In this document: piece after piece, positions 27,144 through 34,999 of the stretch
Layout: every line of letters starts with the position of its first letter
Position numbering within the stretch: position 1 is the stretch's first letter
NCBI GenBank assembly: GCA_003243425.1
Contig: QFQP01000007.1
Coordinates: forward strand, 62,001-126,000
DNA from: Archangium gephyra
Lineage (GTDB): Bacteria; Myxococcota; Myxococcia; Myxococcales; Myxococcaceae
Length of the DNA: 64,000 nucleotides
Reading direction: 5' to 3'
Program-made: the position numbers and the translations under genes
The notes under the pieces: model-generated
What the model saw: only the letters and a program-made list of their open reading frames with translations
Database searches by the model: none
Told to the model about the DNA's origin: nothing

Positions 27144-27407
27144 ATGTATCTCGGCCGCGTCATCGGTACTGTCGTCGCTTCACGTCGGGTCGCAGGCCTC
27201 GAAGGCGCGCGGTTTCTCGTCGTGCAGCCCGTCGATCACAAGAATCAGCCCGCCGGTGTGGCCGAAGTGGCCGTCGACCTGAGGTCTGCGAGCCCCGGCA
27301 CGCTGGTGATGCTCGAAGGTTCGCGTGAAGCCGCACTGGCGTGTGACCCCACGTTCGTTCCGGTCGACTCGGCCATCGTGGGCATCGTCGACGAGGTGGA
27401 CACGTGA
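27144..27407 (+). CDS. EutN/CcmL-family microcompartment vertex protein 1
   Basis: An 87-residue protein beginning MYLGRVIGTVVASRRVAGL. It follows the EutN/CcmL (BMC-P) pattern throughout: opening V-x-G-T-V-V-A, then LVVQPVD, then AVDLRSASPGTLVMLEGS and the ending VDSAIVGIVDEV. These proteins form pentamers that cap vertices of bacterial microcompartments. A second copy is coupled by a GTGA overlap. No BMC-H or BMC-T shell protein is present in this window. Confidence 0.87.
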   Translation: MYLGRVIGTVVASRRVAGLEGARFLVVQPVDHKNQPAGVAEVAVDLRSASPGTLVMLEGSREAALACDPTFVPVDSAIVGIVDEVDT

Positions 27408-27685
27408 ACCTCTGTCGCGTGCTGGGCACCGTCGTCGCTTCCGACAAACTCGAGGTCTTCGTCGGCCGCAAGCTGCTGGTGGTGCAGCCGCTCGACGAGC
27501 AGCAGCAACCGCTGGGCAAGTCGTTCATCGCCATCGACGACACGTCGAGCGCCGGTAAGGGCGACGTGGTGCTGGTGATGAACGAGGGCGGCGGCGTTCG
27601 CATGGTCCTGAAGGACCCCAACGCGCCCATTCGTGCCCTCATCGTCGGCGTGGTCGATCAGGTCGACGTGCCGAAGGTGTCCTGA
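27404..27685 (+). CDS. EutN/CcmL-family microcompartment vertex protein 2
   Basis: A 93-residue paralogue of the preceding protein, beginning with GTG (MNLCRVLGTVVASDKLEV) on a four-base overlap. It has the same order of motifs: LLVVQPLDEQQ, the glycine-rich GKGDVVLVMNEGGGVRM and the closing ALIVGVVDQVDV. The two differ enough in sequence to suggest separate roles rather than a recent duplication. The class II aldolase gene begins three bases after its stop. Confidence 0.87.
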   Translation: MNLCRVLGTVVASDKLEVFVGRKLLVVQPLDEQQQPLGKSFIAIDDTSSAGKGDVVLVMNEGGGVRMVLKDPNAPIRALIVGVVDQVDVPKVS

Positions 27686-27688
27686 GCC

Positions 27689-28360
27689 GTGCCGTTCTCT
27701 CCGCTGCCGAAGCTGCGCGCTGAGCTCGTCGCGCTCTCCCGAAAGCTGCACGCCAACGGTTGGGTCGCCAATCACGACGGCAACATCTCGGTGCGGCTGC
27801 ACGGCGAGCGGCTGCTCATCACGCCCACCGCCTATTCGAAGGCCGACGTCGACGACGCGTCGCTGATCATCGTCGACATGCAGGGCAAGGTGCTCGAGGG
27901 CCGCAAAAAGCCGTTCTCGGAACTCGAGCTCCACCTCGCGGCCTACCGCGCGCGCCCTGAAGTCGACGTGGTGCTGCACGCGCACCCCGTCACGGCGACG
28001 GCCTTCGGCCTCACCGGCCAGGAGCTCGCGCCCATCGCCATGCCGGAAGTCGTGGTGTCACTCGGCGATCGGATTCCGACCGTGCCGCGCGCGATGCCGA
28101 AGACGCCCGAAGTGGTGAAAGGGGTCGAAGCGGCCGCTGCGCAGGTCGACGCCATGCTGCTGTCGGGCAACGGCGCACTGACGCTCGGCCCCGACCTGAA
28201 CCTCGCCCTGCTCCGCATGGAGCTGGTCGAGCACTACGCGAAGATTCTGCTGGCGGCCCGTCAGCTCGGTCCTGTGCAGCCGCTACCTTCCGGTGACATC
28301 CTCAAGTTGCTCGAGGCGCGGAAGAAGGCGGGACTGGGGCCGAAGATACAGCCGCCCTGA
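27689..28360 (+). CDS. Class II aldolase/adducin family protein
   Basis: A 223-residue zinc enzyme. The substrate/zinc motifs are NHDGNISVRL near residue 28, the catalytic glutamate in FSELELHLAAYRARP, and HAHPVTATAFGL with two zinc histidines; a third ligand is expected in LVEHYAKI. The family includes fuculose- and rhamnulose-phosphate aldolases and related enzymes that yield lactaldehyde, the usual cargo of sugar-phosphate microcompartments. The GTG start follows the second vertex-protein gene by three bases, so the three form an operon. The substrate is not determined. Confidence 0.88.
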   Translation: MPFSPLPKLRAELVALSRKLHANGWVANHDGNISVRLHGERLLITPTAYSKADVDDASLIIVDMQGKVLEGRKKPFSELELHLAAYRARPEVDVVLHAHPVTATAFGLTGQELAPIAMPEVVVSLGDRIPTVPRAMPKTPEVVKGVEAAAAQVDAMLLSGNGALTLGPDLNLALLRMELVEHYAKILLAARQLGPVQPLPSGDILKLLEARKKAGLGPKIQPP

Positions 28361-28467
28361 ACGGGCGAAAAAATCGGAGGGTGCAATTCGTTTCCAGTGG
28401 CGAGGACCACCCCCGCTCACAAGTCCTGGAAATTCCTGGGAGTATCCGACTTCTTCGCCCGTCAGGG
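28355..28467. other. Strongly base-paired intergenic element (structured RNA or terminator)
   Basis: Nested complementary arms: CCCTGAACGGGCGAA (28355-28369) with TTCGCCCGTCAGGG (28454-28467, one base shorter); TCGGA (28374-28378) with TCCGA (28445-28449); TTTCCAG (28391-28397) with CTGGAAA (28426-28432); and GTGG/CCAC (28397-28400, 28407-28410), the last sharing base 28397 with the previous stem. The outer arm includes the aldolase stop. On the minus strand the second stem is followed by TTTTTT, so termination of the small membrane-protein gene is one reading; a processed 3' UTR RNA is another. The sequence up to 28549 is AT-richer than its surroundings, with no gene seen. Confidence 0.5.
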
Positions 28468-28549
28468 CAACATCTCTACGAAAACTACAACCCGTGATTC
28501 GTTATTTCCGGCCTGAATTTATTCTTTTTCGGTAGCGAGGGCTGACGCT

Positions 28550-28735
28550 TCAACCCTTGCCCTTGGCGAAGCCCTGACAAACGACCTGACAGGTCGAGTC
28601 TGCAGGGAAGCGCGAAGCGCCACCTTCACGGTACGTCTTGAGCATCACGCCGGCTCCGATGAGCCACGCGACGAGAATGACGCCAACCGCGCCGATGCTG
28701 GTGAAACCCGATTCGCTGCGCTGCGTGGCAAACAT
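28550..28735 (-). CDS. Small single-span membrane protein
   Basis: A 61-residue protein with a good ribosome-binding site (AAAGGAAG, about seven bases before the ATG). One hydrophobic segment (IGAVGVILVAWLIGAGVML) follows a short basic start, and the tail carries CQVVCQGFAKGKG. The opening RSESGFTSIG resembles a pilin-like cleavage site, but glutamate at the fifth mature position is missing, so a pilin role is unlikely. The 205 bases upstream (28736-28940) contain no gene I can support. Confidence 0.65.
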   Translation of the reverse strand: MFATQRSESGFTSIGAVGVILVAWLIGAGVMLKTYREGGASRFPADSTCQVVCQGFAKGKG

Positions 28736-28940
28736 GATCCGCTTCCTTTCGGCGCACGAGTGCCGTGACGTGACGCCCCGATTGGCGCCGGTTTCACGAC
28801 CCGCTCATTGCTTTGTGTGCGCCCACCTCGTGTCGGGCGGCAGGTTGCAACCTGACGCCGACCGCTGACATCACCCAACTACGAGGCGCCTTCAGGACGA
28901 TTGCGTCACGAATTACGCGAATGATTTTGCCGCGATGGAG

Positions 28941-30020
28941 TCACGCGCGCGTGACGAGGTGGGTCGCCAGCGGCGGGCGTTCCTCCCCGACGAAGCGGCG
29001 CAACGCCAGGTACTCGCCGTAGCGGCACTGCACCACCAACAGGTCGCCCAGCTGCAGCGACGTATTGCCCTGCGGGTGCAGCACTTCGGGCTCGGCGGCG
29101 CGCTTCATCGACAGGGTCAGCCCGCCGAAGCGGTCGCGAAGCGCCGAGAGGTTGAGCGGCTGCAGCGCAGCGCCCACGGTGAAGCGGCTGACCACCATCA
29201 GGTGCTCGCCGACGTGAAAGCTGTGCTCGATGCGCGGGTCCAACGCGGCCAGGGCGAACGCCGGCGCCGCCAGCGCCGACGTGGAGTGCGCCTCGGCGTT
29301 GAAGTTGTCGCGTACGCGCTCGACGAGATCGTCATCGAACAGCCGCATCACCACGCGCACGTCGGGGTTCAACTTGCGGGCATCGAGCGCCACGTTGAGG
29401 TTCGACAGGTCGTCATCGGTGGCGCAGACGATGGCCGCGGCCTTCATCACGTTCACGCGCTGCAGACTTCCCGGCGAACGGATGTCGTCGATGAGCACCG
29501 CGATGCCGTCGTCGCGCAGCACGGAGGCGAAAGGCGCGTCGGCGCGCTTCTCGACCACCACCACTTCGCGCCCCAGCCGCACCAGCTCGAGCGTGACGCG
29601 GTAACCGACCCGGCCGGCGCCACACACCACCACGTGGTCCTTCAGGCTCTCGGCGAGCACTTCAATCCACTCCCGGTCTGCGCGTTTGCGCGCGTTGAAG
29701 AGGTACGAGAAGCGCACCACGCCGTCGACCACGGTCGCCAGACCGAGCGGGGGAATGAGGAGGTTCAAGGCCTCCAGCACCCAGTCTTCCACGTAGTCGA
29801 GCGAGGGCTGCCCGAAGAGCAGGAAGTACACGTGATGCAGGGAGCGCCCGAACGACGGGTTGCCCGGGTAGCGGCCCATGTAGATGAGCGGCAGCAGCCC
29901 GAACCACACCACGATGAGCGCCAGCGTGAAGCGGAAGCGCCACAACACGGCCCACGCGTAGCGGGCGCGGCGGGCCAGCCGTTGCGACATCGGCGGCTTC
30001 ACCACCGTCGCGCGCTTCAT
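28941..30020 (-). CDS. RCK/TrkA-N domain membrane protein, channel-like without selectivity filter
   Basis: A 359-residue protein. Two hydrophobic helices (LWRFRFTLALIVVWFGLLPLIY and ~residues 85-115) flank a loop, then a Rossmann RCK domain opens DHVVVCGAGRVGYRVTLELV and continues with VVVEKRADAPF and an IVCATDDDLSNLNVALDARK nucleotide motif. A TrkA-C-like domain follows. The order is that of a Kch-type potassium channel, but the loop between helices has no TVGYGD filter. It may therefore be a different ion pathway or a redox sensor. It starts on an ATGA overlap with tatC. Confidence 0.78.
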   Translation of the reverse strand: MKRATVVKPPMSQRLARRARYAWAVLWRFRFTLALIVVWFGLLPLIYMGRYPGNPSFGRSLHHVYFLLFGQPSLDYVEDWVLEALNLLIPPLGLATVVDGVVRFSYLFNARKRADREWIEVLAESLKDHVVVCGAGRVGYRVTLELVRLGREVVVVEKRADAPFASVLRDDGIAVLIDDIRSPGSLQRVNVMKAAAIVCATDDDLSNLNVALDARKLNPDVRVVMRLFDDDLVERVRDNFNAEAHSTSALAAPAFALAALDPRIEHSFHVGEHLMVVSRFTVGAALQPLNLSALRDRFGGLTLSMKRAAEPEVLHPQGNTSLQLGDLLVVQCRYGEYLALRRFVGEERPPLATHLVTRA

Positions 30021-31279
30021 TGCGCGGGAGGCGTTCCTTCTGCGGCTTCCCGTTTCGCCCGGCGCTTCTCGACGATCCACACCAGCAGCACGCCGAGCTC
30101 GTAACAGAGCAGCATGGGGCCAGCCATCAGCGCCAGGTTCACGGCGTCGCCGGTGGGCGTGATGATCGCCGCCACGATGAGACAGACCACGAACGCGTGA
30201 CGCTGGTACTTGAACAGGAAGCTCGACGACACCAGCCCCACGAGGCCCAGCACCGCCATCACCAGCGGCAGCTCGAAGATGACGCCGAAGGCCAGCTCCA
30301 GCACCAGCACCAGCGTCAGCTGCTCGTTCATCGAGAGCATCGGCTTGGTCCAGTTGAGGCTCTCGGTGCGCGCCTGCGCGGTGCTCACCAGCCGCTCGAG
30401 CTCCCACACGGCCGCCAGCTCACCGGTGCGCTCGGGAGCCACGCCCGACATCAGCTGCGCGGCCTCGTCGAGAATCGCGTTGGCTTTGTCGAACTCGCGG
30501 TTGCCCCAGGCGTTGGCGGCCTCGGCGCGTTTGTCGCTCACCTGCAGCAACACGGGGCTGGCCTTCGGCCCCAGCGCGTCGTGCAGCGCGTCGATGATGC
30601 GGCCCAGGCCCTGCAAACGTGACCCCACGTCGACGTCGGTCTTGGGCACCAGGGTCAGCGTGAGGCCGAACGCACTCTCGGTGGTCTGGCCTTCACCCGG
30701 CGCCTTCATGTCACCCGAGGCGAGGCGCGCCCACGCCGCCGCGCGCTCGAAGTCGCCCAGCCGAAGCGAACGAATCGAGTCTTCCTCGTGCAGCCGTGCC
30801 ACGGCGAGGCGACGGTTGAGCGCCGTGGTGTCCTCCTTCTGCAGGAGGAACGTGAACATCTGCGGCAGCAGCACGAAGTAGCAGAACAGCGCGCCCGCCA
30901 CGAACGCGAGGGTGCCGAAGAAGATGAAGGGCCCGGCGAGCTTGCGCTCGTTCTCGTACAGCCCGGGCGCGACGAAGCCCCAGATCTGCCACAGCAACAC
31001 CGGCGTGCTCATGAAGACACCGGCGTACAGGCCGATCTTCATCAACACGTTTATCTCTTCGATGGCCGACGTGTAGACGAGCGAAGCCGCGTCGGGCGGG
31101 AGCGAGAGCAACACCGGCCGCATCAGCAGGCCGTAGATCTCTCGCGCGAAGATGAGCGACGCGAAGCCGAGAATCAGCACCGCGATGGTGACACGCATGA
31201 GGCGCGTGCGGAGCTCGCCCAGATGCTCCATGAGGCTCATGCGGAACTCGTCCGGCGCGTTGTCGGCTTCGGCGGCCAT
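30017..31279 (-). CDS. tatC: Twin-arginine translocase subunit TatC with large periplasmic insertion
   Basis: A 420-residue protein, against about 250 for typical TatC. The N-terminus has the signal-recognition motif MSLMEHLGELRTRL with the key glutamate; the transmembrane pattern is normal up to helix 3 (LAGPFIFFGTLAFVAGALF). About 165 extra residues (~148-312, encoded at 30344-30838) then precede the usual ELAFGVIFELPLV helix. The insert is soluble and partly helical, with a TPR-like character (RAEAANAWGNREFDKANAILD). The remaining helices include the QRHAFVVCLIVAAIITPTGD region. TatA/B is encoded 15 bases upstream. The core function should be unchanged; the role of the insert is unknown. 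Confidence 0.9.
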   Translation of the reverse strand: MAAEADNAPDEFRMSLMEHLGELRTRLMRVTIAVLILGFASLIFAREIYGLLMRPVLLSLPPDAASLVYTSAIEEINVLMKIGLYAGVFMSTPVLLWQIWGFVAPGLYENERKLAGPFIFFGTLAFVAGALFCYFVLLPQMFTFLLQKEDTTALNRRLAVARLHEEDSIRSLRLGDFERAAAWARLASGDMKAPGEGQTTESAFGLTLTLVPKTDVDVGSRLQGLGRIIDALHDALGPKASPVLLQVSDKRAEAANAWGNREFDKANAILDEAAQLMSGVAPERTGELAAVWELERLVSTAQARTESLNWTKPMLSMNEQLTLVLVLELAFGVIFELPLVMAVLGLVGLVSSSFLFKYQRHAFVVCLIVAAIITPTGDAVNLALMAGPMLLCYELGVLLVWIVEKRRAKREAAEGTPPAQ

Positions 31280-31294
31280 CGTGGCTGGCGTTCT

Positions 31295-31669
31295 TTACGT
31301 CGGCTTGTCGGAGGACGGCCTGGGTTCAGGCTGCGCCGACGCGACGGGCTCGGGCTGCGGCTGACCAGCGGTGAGCTGCGAAGGAACCGTCTCGGTCGCA
31401 GGCGGGAGCAGGTCGAGCGGCTCTTCAGCGCCGCTGTGAATCGAGTCCTGGGCGGGGCGAACGGTGAGCGGAGGCTCGTGAATCGAGACCTCCTGATCCA
31501 TCTTGTAGAACTCGCGCTCGACCACGCCGCGCACTTCGTCGGTCTGGCGGCGGAACTCGCGCATGAACTTGCCGATGCCGCGGGCGAGCTCTGGCAGCCG
31601 CTTGGGCCCCAGAACCAGCAGGGCCACCACCGCAATGAGCGCAAGCTCGCCGGAGCCGATGTTGAACAT
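31295..31669 (-). CDS. Sec-independent translocase TatA/TatB family protein
   Basis: A 124-residue single-span protein: MFNIGSGELALIAVVALLVL forms the short membrane helix, followed by the hinge GPKRLPELARGIGKF and an amphipathic helix. The GPKRLPELA wording and longer tail are closer to TatB than TatA, but the two cannot be separated with certainty. The C-terminal 70 residues are Pro/Glu/Gln-rich and disordered-looking. It is directly upstream of tatC and would assemble with it to move folded, often cofactor-containing, proteins across the inner membrane. Confidence 0.9.
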   Translation of the reverse strand: MFNIGSGELALIAVVALLVLGPKRLPELARGIGKFMREFRRQTDEVRGVVEREFYKMDQEVSIHEPPLTVRPAQDSIHSGAEEPLDLLPPATETVPSQLTAGQPQPEPVASAQPEPRPSSDKPT

Positions 31670-31696
31670 CGCCGCCGGTTGTAGCCGAAGGAACGG

Positions 31697-33181
31697 TCAG
31701 CGGCGAACGGGGAAAGCCGTGCCCTTGCCGCAATAGACGAACGTCCCGTCGGGCGACTTGCCCGCGCGGCGCAAACCCGAGAACGCCAGGTAGCTGCCCA
31801 CTTTGGCAGGCCCGAGGTTCGGGTCTTCGATGCGCAGCACGACCGGCAGGCCCACCGCGTTGCCGTCGAACGGCGAGATGAGCTCGGCGGTGACGAAGTG
31901 CTTGCCGGCGGCGCAGCCGTTGTTGGCGATGCCGTAGTACGGGTACTTCTCGGCGACGCTGACGACCTTCACGCGGGCGTCTTCGACCAGCCCAGCAGGA
32001 ACGAAGCGCGGGTCCTTCCTGGCGTCGTCGACCGAGTTCACCGCCGTCAGCGAGGCAGCCGGCGCGGCCGCGGGCGTCTCCCCACCCTTGATGACCTTGC
32101 GGTTCTTCTCGGCCTCCTTGGCTTCTTTCTCGCGCTTCGCGTCTTCGGCCGCGAGGCGCCGGGCATCTTCAGCGGCGCGCTTCTCGTCTTCCTTGCGGCG
32201 CTTCTCGTCTTCGGCCTTCTGCTTCTTCTCGGCGAGCTCGGCGTCCTTCTTCGCCCTCGCCTCTTCGGCGGCGCGCTTGCGGTCCTCTTCGGCCTGACGC
32301 TTCTTCTCGGCGGCCTCTTCGGCCTTCTGCTTGCGCTCTTCTTCCGCCAGGCGCTTCTTCTCGGCGGCCTCTTCAGCCTTCTTCTGCTTCTCTTCCTCGG
32401 CCAGGCGCTTCTTCTCGGCGGCCTCTTCAGCCTTCTTCTGCTTCTCTTCTTCGGCCTTCTTCGCCTTCTCTTCGGCAGACGCCCTGGCCTCTTCGGCCTT
32501 GCGCGCGCGCTCTTCCTCGGCGGCCTTCTTCTTCTCTTCGAGCTCGGCCTTCTTCTTCTCGAGCTCCTCCTTCTGAGCCGCGAGCTTCGCCTCACGCTCC
32601 TCGGCGAGCTTCTTCTGACGCTCGAGCTCTTCTTCCTTCTTCTTCTCGGCGGCGAGGCGCGCTTCTTCGGCCTTCTTCTCCTTCTCTTCCTGGGCCAGGC
32701 GCTTCTTCTCTTCCGCGTCGAACTTCTTCTTCTCTTCGGCGAGCTTCTTCTCTTCTTCCTTCCGCTTCTTCTCTTCTTCGACGAGGCGCTTGGCTTCCGC
32801 CTCCTGCGCCTTCTTCTTGTCGGCGAGGTCCTGCGCTTCCTTCGCCTTGCGCGCCTCTTCGCGGGCCTTCTCCTTCGCCTCGGTCTCGGCCTTGAGCTTC
32901 TCGGCGGCTTCGATGGCGGCCTTGGCGCGCGCTTCGGCTTCGGCGGCGCGCTGCTCGGCTTCGGCGCGCTTCTTCTCTTCTTCTTCGCGCTTCTTCTTCT
33001 CTTCGGCCGCCTTCAGCGCCTGATCACGGTCGCTGGCGGTGATGGCCTTGCGGCGGCCACCGGTACCGTCATCGAGCGTGGAGTTCGACTTGGGCGAGGC
33101 AATCTCGATGTCTTCCTGCGCGACGGCGGCGGGGGCAGCGAGAGCAGCAGCAAGCGAGAGAGAAAGAAGGCGGGTCTTCAT
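31697..33181 (-). CDS. Secreted coiled-coil protein, TolA-like
   Basis: A 494-residue protein with a signal peptide (MKTRLLSLSLAAALAAPAAVA|QE). From about residue 50 to 350 it is a continuous Lys/Glu/Ala/Arg coiled coil. Then comes a compact C-terminal domain of ~110 residues (FVPAGLVEDARVKVVSVAEKYPY ... GTAFPVRR) with two cysteines (GCAAGK and YCGKG), possibly a disulphide. The long helix could span the periplasm, as TolA's does, but there is no membrane anchor or TolA domain III match. It is 27 bases upstream of tatA/B on the same strand. Confidence 0.72.
   Translation of the reverse strand: MKTRLLSLSLAAALAAPAAVAQEDIEIASPKSNSTLDDGTGGRRKAITASDRDQALKAAEEKKKREEEEKKRAEAEQRAAEAEARAKAAIEAAEKLKAETEAKEKAREEARKAKEAQDLADKKKAQEAEAKRLVEEEKKRKEEEKKLAEEKKKFDAEEKKRLAQEEKEKKAEEARLAAEKKKEEELERQKKLAEEREAKLAAQKEELEKKKAELEEKKKAAEEERARKAEEARASAEEKAKKAEEEKQKKAEEAAEKKRLAEEEKQKKAEEAAEKKRLAEEERKQKAEEAAEKKRQAEEDRKRAAEEARAKKDAELAEKKQKAEDEKRRKEDEKRAAEDARRLAAEDAKREKEAKEAEKNRKVIKGGETPAAAPAASLTAVNSVDDARKDPRFVPAGLVEDARVKVVSVAEKYPYYGIANNGCAAGKHFVTAELISPFDGNAVGLPVVLRIEDPNLGPAKVGSYLAFSGLRRAGKSPDGTFVYCGKGTAFPVRR
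32244..32460 (-). repeat. 54-bp tandem repeat inside coiled-coil gene
   Basis: About four copies of a 54-base unit encode the 18-residue heptad-like unit AEEAAEKKRLAEEEKQKK. Copies align at CGCTTCTTCTCGGCGGCCTC (32298, 32352, 32406), exactly 54 bases apart. The outer copies are more divergent. It is a likely site of length variation. Confidence 0.75.
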
Positions 33182-33254
33182 GTGGGGCGGGCCTGTAGCG
33201 CAGGGGTTACGGGGTGATCAACGTCGAGGACGAACGAGCGCTGCACGCGCGCAT

Positions 33255-34130
33255 TCAACGGCCTGACAGAAGCGGCTGCTCGTCGCGCAACGCCGCCGCG
33301 AGGAAGTCGAGCACCACGCGCACCCGCGGCGCATCTTTCAAGTCACGGTGCACCGTGAGCCAGAGCGCTTCGCTCGGTGCATTCGGCATCGGCAGGTGCT
33401 GCAGCGCCGGCTCTGCGTCACCCAGGTAACGCGGCAGCACGGTGATGCCCGCGTCGGCCCGGGCGGCGGCCAACAACGCCGTACTGAAGTCGCTCACGAA
33501 GACCGGCGCCGGCCGCGGCACGAGCTTGCGCAGCCAGGTGCTCTCGACCGACGCATCGTCGGGCGGCGTCGACACCAGCCGATGCGACCCGAGCTCACCG
33601 GTGAACGGCCGGCCGCGCAGGTACGCCCGCGACGCATAGAGGCCGTAGTGCACGTCGGCCACGCGGCGCACCACCAGGTCCTGCGGCTTCGACTTGAAGA
33701 AGCGCACCGCCACCTCGGCTTCACGGCGGCCCAGGTCGAGCACCGTGCCGCCGGGCACCAGCTCGATGCGCAGCTTCGGGTGCTGCCGGCCGAACGCCGC
33801 CAGCCTCGGCGCGAGGAAGGTCACGCCGAAGGTCTCGGGCGAGGTGACGCGAATGGGCCCGTCGACCTCCTGCTCGCGCGAGGTGGCCGCGCGCTCGAAG
33901 GCGTTCACCGAGGCTTCGACCCCGCGCAGGGGCTCCACCAGCCGTTCGCCATCGGGCGTGAGCGCGAGCCCCGTGGTGGTGCGGGTGAAGAGCTTCACCT
34001 TGAGCGACCTCTCGGCGGCCTCGACGCGCCGGGCGACGGTGGTGTGGTCGACGCCCAGCGCCTTGCCGGCGCGCGCGAAGGAGCCCAGGCGCGTCACCGC
34101 GAGCACGTAGCGGAGATCGTCCCAGTTCAT
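33255..34130 (-). CDS. LysR-family transcriptional regulator
   Basis: A 291-residue LysR-type regulator. The N-terminal winged helix (DDLRYVLAVTRLGSFARAGK, ~residues 4-60) is followed by a linker helix and a periplasmic-binding-protein-like effector domain (GPIRVTSPETFGVTFLAPRL onward). It belongs to the group whose helix-turn-helix reads LGVDHTTVARRVEAAE. It is not divergent from an obvious target: its neighbours, the coiled-coil gene and the next unknown gene, are on the same strand. The regulated genes and inducer are unknown. Confidence 0.9.
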   Translation of the reverse strand: MNWDDLRYVLAVTRLGSFARAGKALGVDHTTVARRVEAAERSLKVKLFTRTTTGLALTPDGERLVEPLRGVEASVNAFERAATSREQEVDGPIRVTSPETFGVTFLAPRLAAFGRQHPKLRIELVPGGTVLDLGRREAEVAVRFFKSKPQDLVVRRVADVHYGLYASRAYLRGRPFTGELGSHRLVSTPPDDASVESTWLRKLVPRPAPVFVSDFSTALLAAARADAGITVLPRYLGDAEPALQHLPMPNAPSEALWLTVHRDLKDAPRVRVVLDFLAAALRDEQPLLSGR

Positions 34131-34222
34131 TGCAACACTGCCGTGCCGGGTGCGCTGCCGACGACGTCAGCCCCGCTGGAGTGCGCTTCGCGCGCCGGTT
34201 TCATGCGACGGCTCCTCACCGG

Positions 34223-34852
34223 TCACTCCGTGGAGAACAGCTCGGCGTACGCACCGGCGAGCCCGAGCTTCTCGGCCACGCGGACCTGCAACTTGAGCAC
34301 CGAGAGCGCCGCGCGCACCGGGCGGTCGAAGGCGTCGCGCGCCTGCAGGGCGCTCGAGGCGGCGGCAGCAGCGGTGGTCACGGTGCGCTCCGCGGTGATG
34401 ACCGCCTCGTTGGCGCGCGAGAGCGCCTGCGCGGCCTTCTTCACCTCGGCCGTCAACGGGCGCGCGGCGCTCACCGCCTTGACGAGCTGTTGAATGGCCT
34501 TCGTCTCGTCTGCGTAGCGAAGCTGAACGAGGCGCGACGCCGCGGGGGCGCCGAAGCGCTTGAAGGGGTTGCTGCGGTGCTCACCGGCGCCGATGAGGGC
34601 ACGGTCGAGCGCGCGCACCGCGGCGTCACGGGCGGCGTCGGCCTCGGCGAGCGCGGCCCTCGCGGCCTCTTCCTTCGCGAACGCGGCGTCGCGGACCTTC
34701 GAGGCCGCCGCGTAACGGGCCCAGGTCGAGAGGAAGGCCTTCACCTCCGAGGCCACGGGCTTGTGCCGTGACGGCTCGAACGTGCGCTTCACGTGTTCAC
34801 CGACTTCGAGCAGATGCCCCGGGTTTCGCTGCGAGCCGACGTACGACGCCAT
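34223..34852 (-). CDS. Helical protein of unknown function
   Basis: A 209-residue soluble protein with a good ribosome-binding site (GGAGG, about eight bases before the ATG). Nearly all of it is Ala/Glu/Arg-rich helix with coiled-coil character. There is no signal peptide, membrane segment or recognised motif. It could be a structural or binding protein; function unknown. The 147 bases up to the next gene at 35000 show nothing clear. Confidence 0.65.
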   Translation of the reverse strand: MASYVGSQRNPGHLLEVGEHVKRTFEPSRHKPVASEVKAFLSTWARYAAASKVRDAAFAKEEAARAALAEADAARDAAVRALDRALIGAGEHRSNPFKRFGAPAASRLVQLRYADETKAIQQLVKAVSAARPLTAEVKKAAQALSRANEAVITAERTVTTAAAAASSALQARDAFDRPVRAALSVLKLQVRVAEKLGLAGAYAELFSTE

Positions 34853-34999
34853 TTCCGACCTCCAAGCGTGGGTGACGAAGCGGCGCCGAGCCTAGCCGCA
34901 GCGTCTTGCCGCAGCAGCGGTGCCACCGACGGCCGCGCCACGACGCTGTGAACGCAGGAGCGGAAGGACCGCTGCATGCTTCGGACGCGCCTGGCGGCG

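Noticed and set aside
28462..28545. Fragments resembling a cyclic di-GMP-I (GEMM) riboswitch (CAGGGCAA, CCGGCCTGAA, CGGTAGCGAGGGCTGAC)
   Set aside because: The central GGGACGCAAAGCC motif is absent and no plus-strand gene lies downstream. Three short matches are not enough.
28550..28735. Type IV pilin-like reading of the small membrane protein (GFTSIG)
   Set aside because: Glutamate at position 5 of the mature part is missing and the protein is too short for a pilin.
31898..33217. Long Leu/Phe-rich plus-strand frame that looks like a membrane protein
   Set aside because: It is the antisense of the Lys/Glu coiled-coil gene; Leu/Phe comes from reverse-complement Lys/Glu codons.
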